Shown here piece by piece: positions 18,379 to 27,323 of a DNA stretch of 43,071 bases; position 1 is the first letter of the stretch, and each line of letters starts with the position of its first letter. The stretch is from Flavobacteriales bacterium. Its GTDB lineage: Bacteria; Bacteroidota; Bacteroidia; Flavobacteriales; BACL11. Both the position numbers and the translations under genes were made by a program. Location: contig JACNLP010000038.1 in NCBI GenBank assembly GCA_014381465.1, positions 1 to 43,071 of the forward strand, given 5' to 3'. Under the pieces are notes generated by a model. It saw nothing but the letters and a program-made list of their open reading frames with translations, searched no databases and was not told the origin of the DNA.

Positions 18379-19100
18379 TGAAAAAAATATTTAACATACT
18401 AAGCTGGCTTATGCTAATTGCAGTAATCGTTTTACTGATGGCTTTTTCTGTAGAAAGTCAAAAAAGGGTGGATTGCGAAAACTTTAATGTAGTTGTTGAA
18501 AGTAGTGAAAATAATTTTGTAAATGAGAATATAATTAATAAGCTTTTAAAGGATAAAAACTTGCATCCATTAGGAAAAAAGAAAATGGAAATTTCCATAG
18601 AAGGTATTGAAAAAAATATTGCAAATCATTCTTGTATTAAAGAGGTAAATGTTTTTTCTGATATTGCTGGAAATGTAAAAGTTGAGATTTTGCAAAGAAG
18701 ACCAATTGCTAGAGTTATAACTAATAACGATTCTTTCTATATTGATGGAGATGGAATGAAAATGCCAATTTCAAATATATTTACTGCTCGCACTTTGGTA
18801 ATTACAGGGAAAATAAATTTTACAGAAAAAGGAGAACTTTATTCATTGGTAAAATTTATTGACGAGAATCCTTTTTGGAAAGCACAAATTATGCAAATTC
18901 ACGGAGAAGATAATGGAGATTTTACTTTTATTCCAAGGGTTGGATATCAGCAAATAGTTTTCGGGAAAGCAGTAAATATAGATGAAAAATTTAGCAAACT
19001 AAAGCTGTTCTATCAAAAAGGAATTTCAAAAAAAGGGTGGAATAATTATTCTCATATTAACTTAAAATTCAAAAACCAGCTTGTTTGCACTAAAAAATAA
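18378..19100 (+). CDS. ftsQ: Division protein FtsQ (POTRA domain)
   Basis: 240 residues. One N-terminal membrane segment (about 5-24), then a POTRA-like region (FVNENIINKLLKDKNLHPLGK... IKEVNVFSDIAGNVKVEILQRRPIARV) and a beta domain with the YIDGDGMKMPIS segment typical of FtsQ/DivIB. It links FtsL/FtsB to the septal synthase in the periplasm. The position between murC and ftsA supports the call. It overlaps murC by one base; ftsA follows after 5 bases. Confidence 0.9.
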   Translation: MKKIFNILSWLMLIAVIVLLMAFSVESQKRVDCENFNVVVESSENNFVNENIINKLLKDKNLHPLGKKKMEISIEGIEKNIANHSCIKEVNVFSDIAGNVKVEILQRRPIARVITNNDSFYIDGDGMKMPISNIFTARTLVITGKINFTEKGELYSLVKFIDENPFWKAQIMQIHGEDNGDFTFIPRVGYQQIVFGKAVNIDEKFSKLKLFYQKGISKKGWNNYSHINLKFKNQLVCTKK

Positions 19101-19105
19101 AAAAC

Positions 19106-20371
19106 ATGAAAAATAATGAACCAATAATAGTAGGACTAGATATAGGAACAACCAAAATAAGCGTGATGATTGGTAGGCAAGATCAATTTGGTAAGCTTGA
19201 AATTTTAGGGATGGGAAAGGCTATTTCTGGTGGAGTGCTTAGAGGAATAGTGGCGAATATCGACAAAACTGTTGAGTCGATAAAACTAGCAGTGGAGGAA
19301 GCAGAACAAAAATCTGGAGTGGAAATAAAGGAAGTTTATATAGGAATTGCTGGTCAGCATATCAAGAGTTTGCAACATAGAGGCGAAATGGTAAGAGACG
19401 ATATTGAAAATGAAATTACCATTGAAGATATGGAAAAGCTCAGAGAAAATATGTTCAAATTAGTAACGGTTCCAGGAGAGGAAGTAATTCATGTAATTCC
19501 GCAAGAATACACTGTAGATGGAGAAGATGGAATACAAGACCCAAAAGGAATGTCTGGCATAAAGCTAGAGGCTAATTTTCATATTATTACGGCACAAGTA
19601 GCAGCTGTTCGTAATATTTTTAGGTGTGTGAGAAAAGCAGGATTAGTTCCAAAAGATTTAATATTAGAGCCATTTGCCTCAGCTGTGGCAACTCTGGATA
19701 ATGACGAATTAAAAGAGGGAGTTGCATTAGTTGATATTGGTGGAGGAACAACTGATGTGGCTATATTTTTAGATAGAATTATTCGGCATACGGCTGTAAT
19801 TCCTTTTGGAGGAAATGTTATCACAAAAGATATTAAAGTAGGACTATCTATTTTGGAAAAACAAGCGGAACTTTTAAAAGTAAAATTTGGATCGGCAATG
19901 CATACATCTGACCAGGATAATGTGATGGTTTCTATTCCAGGATTAAGGGGTAGAGACCCAAAGGAAATCTCAATAAAAAATCTTTCAGAAATAATTGGAG
20001 CACGAATGAAAGAAATTATTGACTTGGTATATCATGAGATAAAGATTTCTGGTTTTGAAAACAAACTAATGACAGGTATTGTGCTAACTGGTGGTGGTTC
20101 TCAACTCAGAGCTTTGAAACAAATGGTATCATATATTACAGGGAAAGATGTGAGAGTAGGACTACCAAATGAGCATTTAGGAAAAGAGTCGCATGGAAAA
20201 ATTACTAGCCCAATGTATTCTACAGGAGTTGGCTTGGTGCTTAAAGGATTTGAATTTTTGGAATTTAAGACTTTAGAACAAACAGGAACAGAAAAGAAGC
20301 CGAAATCTATTGGAATTTTAGATAGATTAAAAGAAAAATTAAAAGGTTTTTTTGAAGAAGAAGTAACATAA
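19106..20371 (+). CDS. ftsA: Cell division protein FtsA
   Basis: 421 residues, actin-like ATPase. Phosphate-1 motif LDIGTTKISVMIG, SHS2 (1C) domain around residues 85-165 (YIGIAGQHIKS...), phosphate-2 ALVDIGGGTTDVAIF and adenosine motif TGIVLTGGGSQL. The C-terminal end (ILDRLKEKLKGFFEEE) is an amphipathic helix suited for membrane binding. FtsA tethers FtsZ to the inner membrane. A 35-base gap separates it from ftsZ. Confidence 0.96.
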   Translation: MKNNEPIIVGLDIGTTKISVMIGRQDQFGKLEILGMGKAISGGVLRGIVANIDKTVESIKLAVEEAEQKSGVEIKEVYIGIAGQHIKSLQHRGEMVRDDIENEITIEDMEKLRENMFKLVTVPGEEVIHVIPQEYTVDGEDGIQDPKGMSGIKLEANFHIITAQVAAVRNIFRCVRKAGLVPKDLILEPFASAVATLDNDELKEGVALVDIGGGTTDVAIFLDRIIRHTAVIPFGGNVITKDIKVGLSILEKQAELLKVKFGSAMHTSDQDNVMVSIPGLRGRDPKEISIKNLSEIIGARMKEIIDLVYHEIKISGFENKLMTGIVLTGGGSQLRALKQMVSYITGKDVRVGLPNEHLGKESHGKITSPMYSTGVGLVLKGFEFLEFKTLEQTGTEKKPKSIGILDRLKEKLKGFFEEEVT

Positions 20372-20406
20372 GAACAATCAATTATTAACTATAAAAACAA
20401 TTAATC

Positions 20407-22065
20407 ATGAGTGAAAAAGAAAGTTTATTCGAATTTAACTTACCGAAAAATCGGTCGTCTATTATTAAGGTGATAGGCGTAGGTGGAGGAGGTGGAAATG
20501 CCGTAAATTACATGTATGAAAATGGTATTGAGGGTGTGGACTTTGTGGTCTGCAATACCGATTCTCAAGCATTAGAGGCAAGCCATGTTCCTACTAAAAT
20601 ACAATTAGGCGTAGAGCTCACAGAAGGGCTTGGTGCTGGTTCAAATCCTGAAACGGGAAGAAGAGCAGCAGAAGAAAGTATTGAAAAAGTAAAAGAACTT
20701 TTAGATGCAAATACAAAAATGCTATTTATTACTGCAGGAATGGGAGGTGGAACAGGTACAGGTGCGGCTCCTATTATTGCAGAAGTTGCCAAAGAAAAAG
20801 GCATACTTACAGTTGGTGTAGTTACTATTCCTTTTTCTACTGAAGGAGGAAATAGGCACGAATACGCCATGCAAGGATTAAAGGATTTAAGAAAAAATGT
20901 AGATACACTTTTAGTTATCAATAACGATAAACTCATTGAGATTTATGGCGACCTTACTTTTACACAAGCTTTTGCAAAAGCCAATGAAGTACTGAATATA
21001 GCAACCAAAGGAATTGCAGAAGTTATTTCCCAACATCTACTAGTTAATATTGATCTTAATGATGCAAGGAGAGTATTGGAAAATAGCGGAACTGCCGTAA
21101 TGGGACAAGCAACAGCTTCTGGAGAAAACAGAGCTATTGAAGCAGTAAAAGGAGCACTAGACTCACCACTTTTAAATGATAATAATATAAAAGGTGCAAA
21201 GCAAGTATTGTTAAAAATTGTAACAGGAGGAGGTGAGGAGGAAATTAGAATGATGGAACTTGCCGATATTAAGCAGAAAATTCAAGAAGCGGCAGGATGT
21301 GAAGTCAATATTATTGAAGGAATTGGTGTTGATCTTGAACTAAATGGAGAGGTGTGTGTTACTGTAATTGCTACGGGTTTTAATGTAAAAGTGATAAAAG
21401 ATGATGTTACAATTGGTTTGGGAGATGAATATAATATTGATGAAGTGTTAAATCAAGAAGATGAGCATCAAGAAGAAGTTGATACTTTAATGGAGGATAA
21501 GGGACAGCATAGTATTTTTGATAATCCCCCATCAGAATTAGATGTTAAGTTGGAGCCAGAATTACAAATTGAGGAAATAGAATCAAAAGTAGAAGCTGCA
21601 TTAGATGTAATTGAAGTAGAAAAGGAAATGGAGTTAGTTGTTAATAAGGAGGAAATAGAATTGGGTGTAGTAGCTCAAGAACAAGAAATTACTTTGGAAG
21701 AGGAGCAGCTGGAATTACCTGATGAATTAATACCAACATTAAAGCAAGAGCAAGTAGAGGTGGAGTTAGAAATAGAAGAAAATGCAATAAATGAAAGTGA
21801 GGAGCTTCCTGTAAACCCAGAAGTACTTACCAATAAATCTAGAGAAAGAGAAGATCGGCTTAAAAATATCTCTATGAAACTTAGAACTCCATCTGGGCTT
21901 ACTTCTTTGGAAGATGAGCCAGCTTTTAAAAGAGATAATGTAGAATTAGATGAAACACCACATTCTTCAGAATCGGAAGTTTCTAAATATACTTTGTCGG
22001 AAGGGGAGGATAACAAAACGGAAATAAAGCCAAATAACTCCTTTTTGCATGACAATGTGGATTAG
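20407..22065 (+). CDS. ftsZ: Cell division GTPase FtsZ with long acidic linker
   Basis: 552 residues. The GTPase core (about 1-320) has GVGGGGGNAV, the tubulin signature GGGTGTGAAP (113-122), TIPFSTEG and the T7-loop segment VNIDLNDARRVL. An unusually long acidic linker follows (about 340-505), rich in Glu and Val with short repeats such as VEKEMELVVNKEEIELGVV. The C-terminal block (EPAFKRDNVELDETPHSSES, then PNNSFLHDNVD) is the Bacteroidota form of the conserved tail that binds FtsA. It is the last gene of the dcw cluster, and a strong terminator follows 28 bases after its stop. Confidence 0.97.
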   Translation: MSEKESLFEFNLPKNRSSIIKVIGVGGGGGNAVNYMYENGIEGVDFVVCNTDSQALEASHVPTKIQLGVELTEGLGAGSNPETGRRAAEESIEKVKELLDANTKMLFITAGMGGGTGTGAAPIIAEVAKEKGILTVGVVTIPFSTEGGNRHEYAMQGLKDLRKNVDTLLVINNDKLIEIYGDLTFTQAFAKANEVLNIATKGIAEVISQHLLVNIDLNDARRVLENSGTAVMGQATASGENRAIEAVKGALDSPLLNDNNIKGAKQVLLKIVTGGGEEEIRMMELADIKQKIQEAAGCEVNIIEGIGVDLELNGEVCVTVIATGFNVKVIKDDVTIGLGDEYNIDEVLNQEDEHQEEVDTLMEDKGQHSIFDNPPSELDVKLEPELQIEEIESKVEAALDVIEVEKEMELVVNKEEIELGVVAQEQEITLEEEQLELPDELIPTLKQEQVEVELEIEENAINESEELPVNPEVLTNKSREREDRLKNISMKLRTPSGLTSLEDEPAFKRDNVELDETPHSSESEVSKYTLSEGEDNKTEIKPNNSFLHDNVD

Positions 22066-22093
22066 TTAATATTTGCTAAAAATGATTGATTGT

Positions 22094-22122
22094 AAAAAGC
22101 CGAGCACTGCTCGGCTTTTTTT
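22094..22122 (+). terminator. Rho-independent terminator after ftsZ
   Basis: A perfect 12-bp stem (AAAAAGCCGAGC, loop ACT, GCTCGGCTTTTT) is followed by more T residues. It ends the dcw operon. The 257-base gap 22066-22322 otherwise holds a palindrome and a promoter box, listed separately. Confidence 0.92.
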
Positions 22123-22264
22123 ATTCTTCACAAAAAATGAAATACAATTACAAAATCGACTAAATTAGAAAATAGTCCAAAAATAATTGCAATAAAATTT
22201 TGTAAAAAGTCTGCAAAAAAAAATAATAATATCAGAAGTGGATTATTGCTTTTTTTCAATTTAC

Positions 22265-22277
22265 TATGCTTAGCATA
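22265..22277. promoter_or_regulatory. 13-bp palindrome, possible operator
   Basis: TATGCT-T-AGCATA is a perfect inverted repeat with one central base. It ends 20 bases before the -7 box at 22298-22305, so it overlaps the expected -33 position. A dimeric regulator bound here would block or control the promoter of the accessory cluster. No regulator gene is next to it. Confidence 0.45.
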
Positions 22278-22297
22278 ACACTTTATTTCTTATGATT

Positions 22298-22305
22298 TAT
22301 TTTTG
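22298..22305 (+). promoter_or_regulatory. -7 promoter box of the accessory cluster
   Basis: TATTTTTG is a perfect TAnnTTTG box 17 bases before the ATG at 22323. The five downstream genes are closely spaced and probably share this promoter. Confidence 0.55.
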
Positions 22306-22322
22306 CCCCATTACTAATCAAC

Positions 22323-22826
22323 ATGAAAAAGAAATTAATATTTTTTATTATTCAATTAGCATTTACTAATGTGAGTTATGCTCAGCCTGTATTTTCTGTT
22401 GATGCTGGAATTACAACAGAATATGGAGCTAATTTACTTGCAATGAATTATTCAGTCCCTATTACTAAAAATGTAAGTTGGCATACTACTTTAGGAGTTC
22501 CATCCTATTCAATAGGGTTCACTAATAATGTTAAAAATAATAGATTTACTCTTGTTGTAAACGATTCTTATTCGCAAGATTGGAGATTAAGAATTGCTTA
22601 TTCAAAAGAAAAAAGTATTGCAGAGAAACTGACCCTTGTTTATGGGGTACGACTAATACTAGCAGAGTTTAGTTATGGAACAAGATCATATGCTGATGAA
22701 AATGGGAATGAACTTCCTGAAGTTACTGGGTGGGAAACAACACATTTTATGAACACTGTTGGGTAAACTGATGTTCTTGATTTTTTACCCTTTCCATTTG
22801 TAAGTGTGCGATATAAAATCAATTAA
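22323..22826 (+). pseudogene. Small outer-membrane beta-barrel-like protein, cut by in-frame TAA
   Basis: The ATG at 22323 opens a frame of 147 residues up to a TAA at 22764-22766. An N-terminal signal peptide (MKKKLIFFIIQLAFTNVSYA) is followed by alternating polar and aromatic strands typical of outer-membrane barrels. Reading on in the same frame past the TAA gives 19 more residues, TDVLDFLPFPFVSVRYKIN, then TAA at 22824-22826. That tail, ending in an aromatic-rich strand, looks just like the closing beta strand of a Bacteroidota barrel protein. The extended end also lies only 2 bases before the desaturase start. So one nonsense mutation (or a base-call error) has probably removed the last strand. 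The family is not recognised. Confidence 0.7.
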
Positions 22827-22828
22827 AG

Positions 22829-23908
22829 ATGAATAACTCTCAACAAATATTATTTAAAAGAGATACGGACGGCTTTACTAAGGATTTAAATGCTGAAGTG
22901 AAGAATAGCATCTCCAAAGATAGAATAGAAAGGGCTGTTGCTTTCTTATGGCTTAAGTTGTTCTTTTATTTAAGTTTTTTCATAGGTTCAATTATTGTTT
23001 TGTATCAGAATCAATATGGAAATCATTTTGGGTATTTATTGATGAACTATGTAGCTATTGGAACAAGTGGTATTTTACTTGCTTTTAATAGTGCACATGA
23101 TGCTTGTCATCAAACTTTTAGTAAAAAGAAATGGGCTAATGATTTGATTTTCTACTTTACATTTAATATGCAGGGAACAAGTGCTAGATTATGGAGGATA
23201 AGGCATTTGGCTTCTCATCATTTATTTTCTAATGTTGATGGCTGTGATGCTGATGTTGATGATAATCCATTGTTAAGATTTTCCCCAAATCATAAAAAGA
23301 AATCATTTATGAAATACCAGCATTTTTATGCTCCTATTTTGTATTCTCTTTATTTTATTGTTTGGATTTATGCTAAGGATTTTGTCTATCTCACTAAAAA
23401 GAATTTAGCGAATCTTAAAAATCAAGATTACCCTTTTTGGTATACACTTGAGTTAGTGGTTTGGAAGCTTTTTTATGTTTCTTATATGATTGTACTGCCT
23501 TATTATTTATTGGATTTTAGTCTTTCAGAAATATTATGGGCATATTTACTGATGATAGTAGTAGGGTCAAATATTTTTATTTATACTTTGGTTACAACAC
23601 ATTTTACTTTGGAAACCGATTTTCCTTCTGCAAATGAAAAAGGGGAGTTGCCTTATAGTTTTGCTGAGCACCAACTTATAGTTTCTATGGATTACCATCC
23701 AACAAATCCGCTTGCAACCTTTTTATTTGGAGGATTTAATTCTCATGCTGCTCATCATTTGTTTCCAACCTTACCTCATACCATTTATCCAAAAGTAACT
23801 CCAATTATTGTTGATAAAGCTAATGAATACAACTATAAATATAATGTACTAACTTTGGTTGGTGCAATATCATCTCATTTTAAATACTTAAAAAAACTAG
23901 GACAATGA
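22829..23908 (+). CDS. Membrane fatty-acid desaturase (front-end/acyl-lipid type)
   Basis: 359 residues with four or more membrane segments. The three histidine boxes of di-iron membrane desaturases are present: HDACH (90-94), HLASHH (126-131) and HAAHH (306-310). The box spacing resembles the delta-5/delta-6 acyl-lipid desaturases, but there is no fused cytochrome b5 domain. It would introduce double bonds into membrane lipid acyl chains. Regiospecificity cannot be read from sequence. It lies 2 bases after the extended end of the upstream barrel-like gene and overlaps the next gene by four bases (ATGA). Confidence 0.9.
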   Translation: MNNSQQILFKRDTDGFTKDLNAEVKNSISKDRIERAVAFLWLKLFFYLSFFIGSIIVLYQNQYGNHFGYLLMNYVAIGTSGILLAFNSAHDACHQTFSKKKWANDLIFYFTFNMQGTSARLWRIRHLASHHLFSNVDGCDADVDDNPLLRFSPNHKKKSFMKYQHFYAPILYSLYFIVWIYAKDFVYLTKKNLANLKNQDYPFWYTLELVVWKLFYVSYMIVLPYYLLDFSLSEILWAYLLMIVVGSNIFIYTLVTTHFTLETDFPSANEKGELPYSFAEHQLIVSMDYHPTNPLATFLFGGFNSHAAHHLFPTLPHTIYPKVTPIIVDKANEYNYKYNVLTLVGAISSHFKYLKKLGQ

Positions 23909-24261
23909 AAAAACTATTTTTACTATTAATCACACTAACCACATTTATGAATGTGAGTTATGCTTCTTTTCCTGTAACGCAAGATGTGAAAACAGAGATT
24001 GTTTATGAAAATACTGAAATACCAACTTATGGTAATAGGCAATCTATTTGGGGTGTTTTATCTTTTATTTTTGCTGTTGTTGGTGGACTTTTATATTTTA
24101 CACCTTATGGTTTATCTGGATGGATGCTAGCTATATGTGCGATAGTTTTTGGTGCTATTGGTTTTAAAGACAAACCAAAAGGTTTAGCAATAGCGGGTTT
24201 TATTGTTGGAATATTAGAAGTTTTTATGCCAATAATAATATGGGTATTCTTGCTAGCTTAG
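23905..24261 (+). CDS. Small exported/membrane protein with DUF4190-like C-terminus (leader-family gene A)
   Basis: 118 residues. A signal peptide (MKKLFLLLITLTTFMNVSYA) is followed by SFPVTQ and a short linker. The second half (about 46-118) has two membrane segments around a GFKDKPKGLAIAGFIVGILEV loop, which resembles the DUF4190 two-helix domain. The signal peptide and the following SFP are nearly the same, in protein and DNA, as in the two genes just downstream, while the rest is unrelated to them. It overlaps the desaturase stop by four bases. Function unknown. Confidence 0.8.
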   Translation: MKKLFLLLITLTTFMNVSYASFPVTQDVKTEIVYENTEIPTYGNRQSIWGVLSFIFAVVGGLLYFTPYGLSGWMLAICAIVFGAIGFKDKPKGLAIAGFIVGILEVFMPIIIWVFLLA

Positions 24262-24291
24262 TTGTGGTATAATAATATAATTCAAATTATT

Positions 24292-24795
24292 ATGAAAAAA
24301 ATAATACTAATCTTAATAGCGCTAACTACATTTATAAATGTGAGTTATGCTTCTTTCCCTATGGCGTCTATTGTTGATACCCCAACAACAGATACAATAT
24401 TAAATATTGAAACCATAGAACAATACCATTTAAGAATGCAAAAAATGGGTTTTGATTTAAGTAGTTGTAAATGTGAAAGTTGTAGAAGTGGGATGCGCCC
24501 ATTAGTTCGTAACTCTAAAGGGGAACTTGTGAAAGTTGATAACGGTAGTGAATCCAATGCTAAAGCAATGTACCTCTTGGCTGGATTAATTTTGTTAGGT
24601 GTTATTATTTGGGGTTTCATTGGTCTTACTCGTGCATATAATTGTGTTGATAATAGATCTGATTGTCCACAGTCATCAGGAGAAAAACCTAAGAGTGGGG
24701 CTCCTGTTGGACTCTTGTTAGGTTCTGCTCTTATAGTAATTAGTCTAGTAATTGCTATAAAAGCGCGTATTATGCAGCTTAAAAACAAAAATTAA
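24292..24795 (+). CDS. Small exported membrane protein with CxCxxC module (leader-family gene B)
   Basis: 167 residues from the ATG at 24292; an upstream in-frame start at 24262 would add ten residues before the signal peptide, so I reject it. Order: signal peptide (MKKIILILIALTTFINVSYA), SFP, a polar stretch, the motif KMGFDLSSCKCESCR with Cys59, Cys61 and Cys64, a membrane segment (about 91-111), a hydrophilic loop with two more cysteines, and a second membrane segment (about 134-156). The cysteine motif is shared with the next gene (20 of 28 aligned residues identical from QYH to PL). Three such cysteines could bind a metal or form disulfides. No known family recognised. Confidence 0.75.
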   Translation: MKKIILILIALTTFINVSYASFPMASIVDTPTTDTILNIETIEQYHLRMQKMGFDLSSCKCESCRSGMRPLVRNSKGELVKVDNGSESNAKAMYLLAGLILLGVIIWGFIGLTRAYNCVDNRSDCPQSSGEKPKSGAPVGLLLGSALIVISLVIAIKARIMQLKNKN

Positions 24796-24796
24796 A

Positions 24797-25159
24797 ATGA
24801 AAAAACTAATACTAATCTTAATAACGCTAACTACATTTATGAATGTAAGTTATGCATCTTTTCCTCTTGCTGATACTTTGGAAGTAAAACAGGATACTGT
24901 GCAAACAGAAGAAATCAAACAATATCACTCTAGTCTTATGAAAATGGGTGTTGATTTGAGTTCTTGTAAATGCGAAAGTTGTAGGAAAGGTATAGCTCCA
25001 TTAACAAACAATAGAGAAGTAAATAAACCACCAAATCAATTTAAAAGAATATGGTTGCCAATAATAATAACAATGACTATTTTAGGAGCCATACTTGTAA
25101 TTTTACTTTTTAGATGGTCGGAGAATTTCGATAAATCTGGAGGGATTGGAGTTGGATAA
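24797..25159 (+). CDS. Small exported membrane protein with CxCxxC module (leader-family gene C)
   Basis: 120 residues. Signal peptide MKKLILILITLTTFMNVSYA, then SFP, a Thr/Gln-rich stretch, the motif KMGVDLSSCKCESCR (Cys57, Cys59, Cys62), a linker and one membrane segment (about 86-106, IWLPIIITMTILGAILVILLF), ending in SGGIGVG. It begins 1 base after gene B and is plainly its paralogue over the first 70 residues. About 63 of the first 69 bases match gene B, against 59 with gene A. Function unknown. It converges with groEL. Confidence 0.8.
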   Translation: MKKLILILITLTTFMNVSYASFPLADTLEVKQDTVQTEEIKQYHSSLMKMGVDLSSCKCESCRKGIAPLTNNREVNKPPNQFKRIWLPIIITMTILGAILVILLFRWSENFDKSGGIGVG

Positions 25160-25187
25160 AAAAATCCCCACCAAACTGGCAGGGATT
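25158..25187 (-). terminator. Terminator of the groES-groEL operon
   Basis: Read on the minus strand: AATCCC, an inner CC-AGTTT-GG, GGGATT, then a run of seven T. It lies about 105 bases after the groEL stop. On the plus strand the same hairpin lacks a T run, so it serves the minus strand. Confidence 0.75.
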
Positions 25188-25210
25188 ATGTTCTGTTGAG
25201 CTTTTCGAGC

Positions 25211-25253
25211 CATCTCAAAAATGAGATCCTTCAACTATCGTTCAGGATGACAG
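25211..25253. repeat. Intergenic hairpin resembling a dispersed repeat
   Basis: The segment contains CATCTCA-AAA-ATGAGATC (stem ATCTCA/TGAGAT) followed by GATCCTTCAACTATCG and TTCAGGATGAC (stem ATCCT/AGGAT with inner AAC/GTT). Its reverse complement begins TGTCATCCTGAACG, which closely resembles the TCATyCTGAGCG-type intergenic repeat seen in many bacterial genomes. Only one copy is present in this window, so the repeat status rests on that resemblance. Confidence 0.5.
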
Positions 25254-25291
25254 ATGTTTCTATACTGTGGGTCTAACAACCACTAACTAAT

Positions 25292-27216
<1,925 letters not shown>

Positions 27217-27247
27217 TTTTTATTTTTTTAAGTTAAAATTTTATTCT

Positions 27248-27277
27248 GAAAATTATTAATGCATAAAGCGTGCCAAA
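27248..27277 (-). promoter_or_regulatory. groES promoter, with overlapping sigma54-like -24/-12 sequence
   Basis: Two readings overlap on the minus strand. First, TTTG (27274-27277) and TAATTTTC (27248-27255) with 18 bases between them fit the Bacteroidota housekeeping promoter except for the last base. Second, TGGCACG-CTTT-ATGCA (27260-27275) fits the sigma54 consensus TGGCACG-N4-TTGCA at 11 of 12 fixed positions, with GG and GC at the correct spacing. The start codon of groES is about 45 bases from the -12 GC. No CIRCE inverted repeat was found. Confidence 0.55.
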
Positions 27278-27323
27278 ATAGGCAAGTTGTAAATTTGTCA
27301 GTTTTTCTTTTCCAGAAGAATGA

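Noticed and set aside
20565-20936. 123-codon minus-strand frame within ftsZ, and a similar 126-codon frame at 21675-22055
   Set aside because: Both are Ser/Pro-rich shadows caused by the codon use of the FtsZ core and its Glu-rich linker.
162-22826. A reassigned stop codon (TAG or TAA read as an amino acid)
   Set aside because: The two interrupted genes use different stops, and many conserved genes here end normally with TAA, TAG (gldC, ftsZ) or TGA at the expected length.
24345-24788. 147-codon open frame on the minus strand across gene B (24292-24795)
   Set aside because: It mirrors a well-supported plus-strand gene with a signal peptide and paralogue; its own translation has no recognisable domain and no promoter.
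27217-27323. CIRCE (HrcA) operator before groES
   Set aside because: No TTAGCACTC-N9-GAGTGCTAA inverted repeat is present in the gap.
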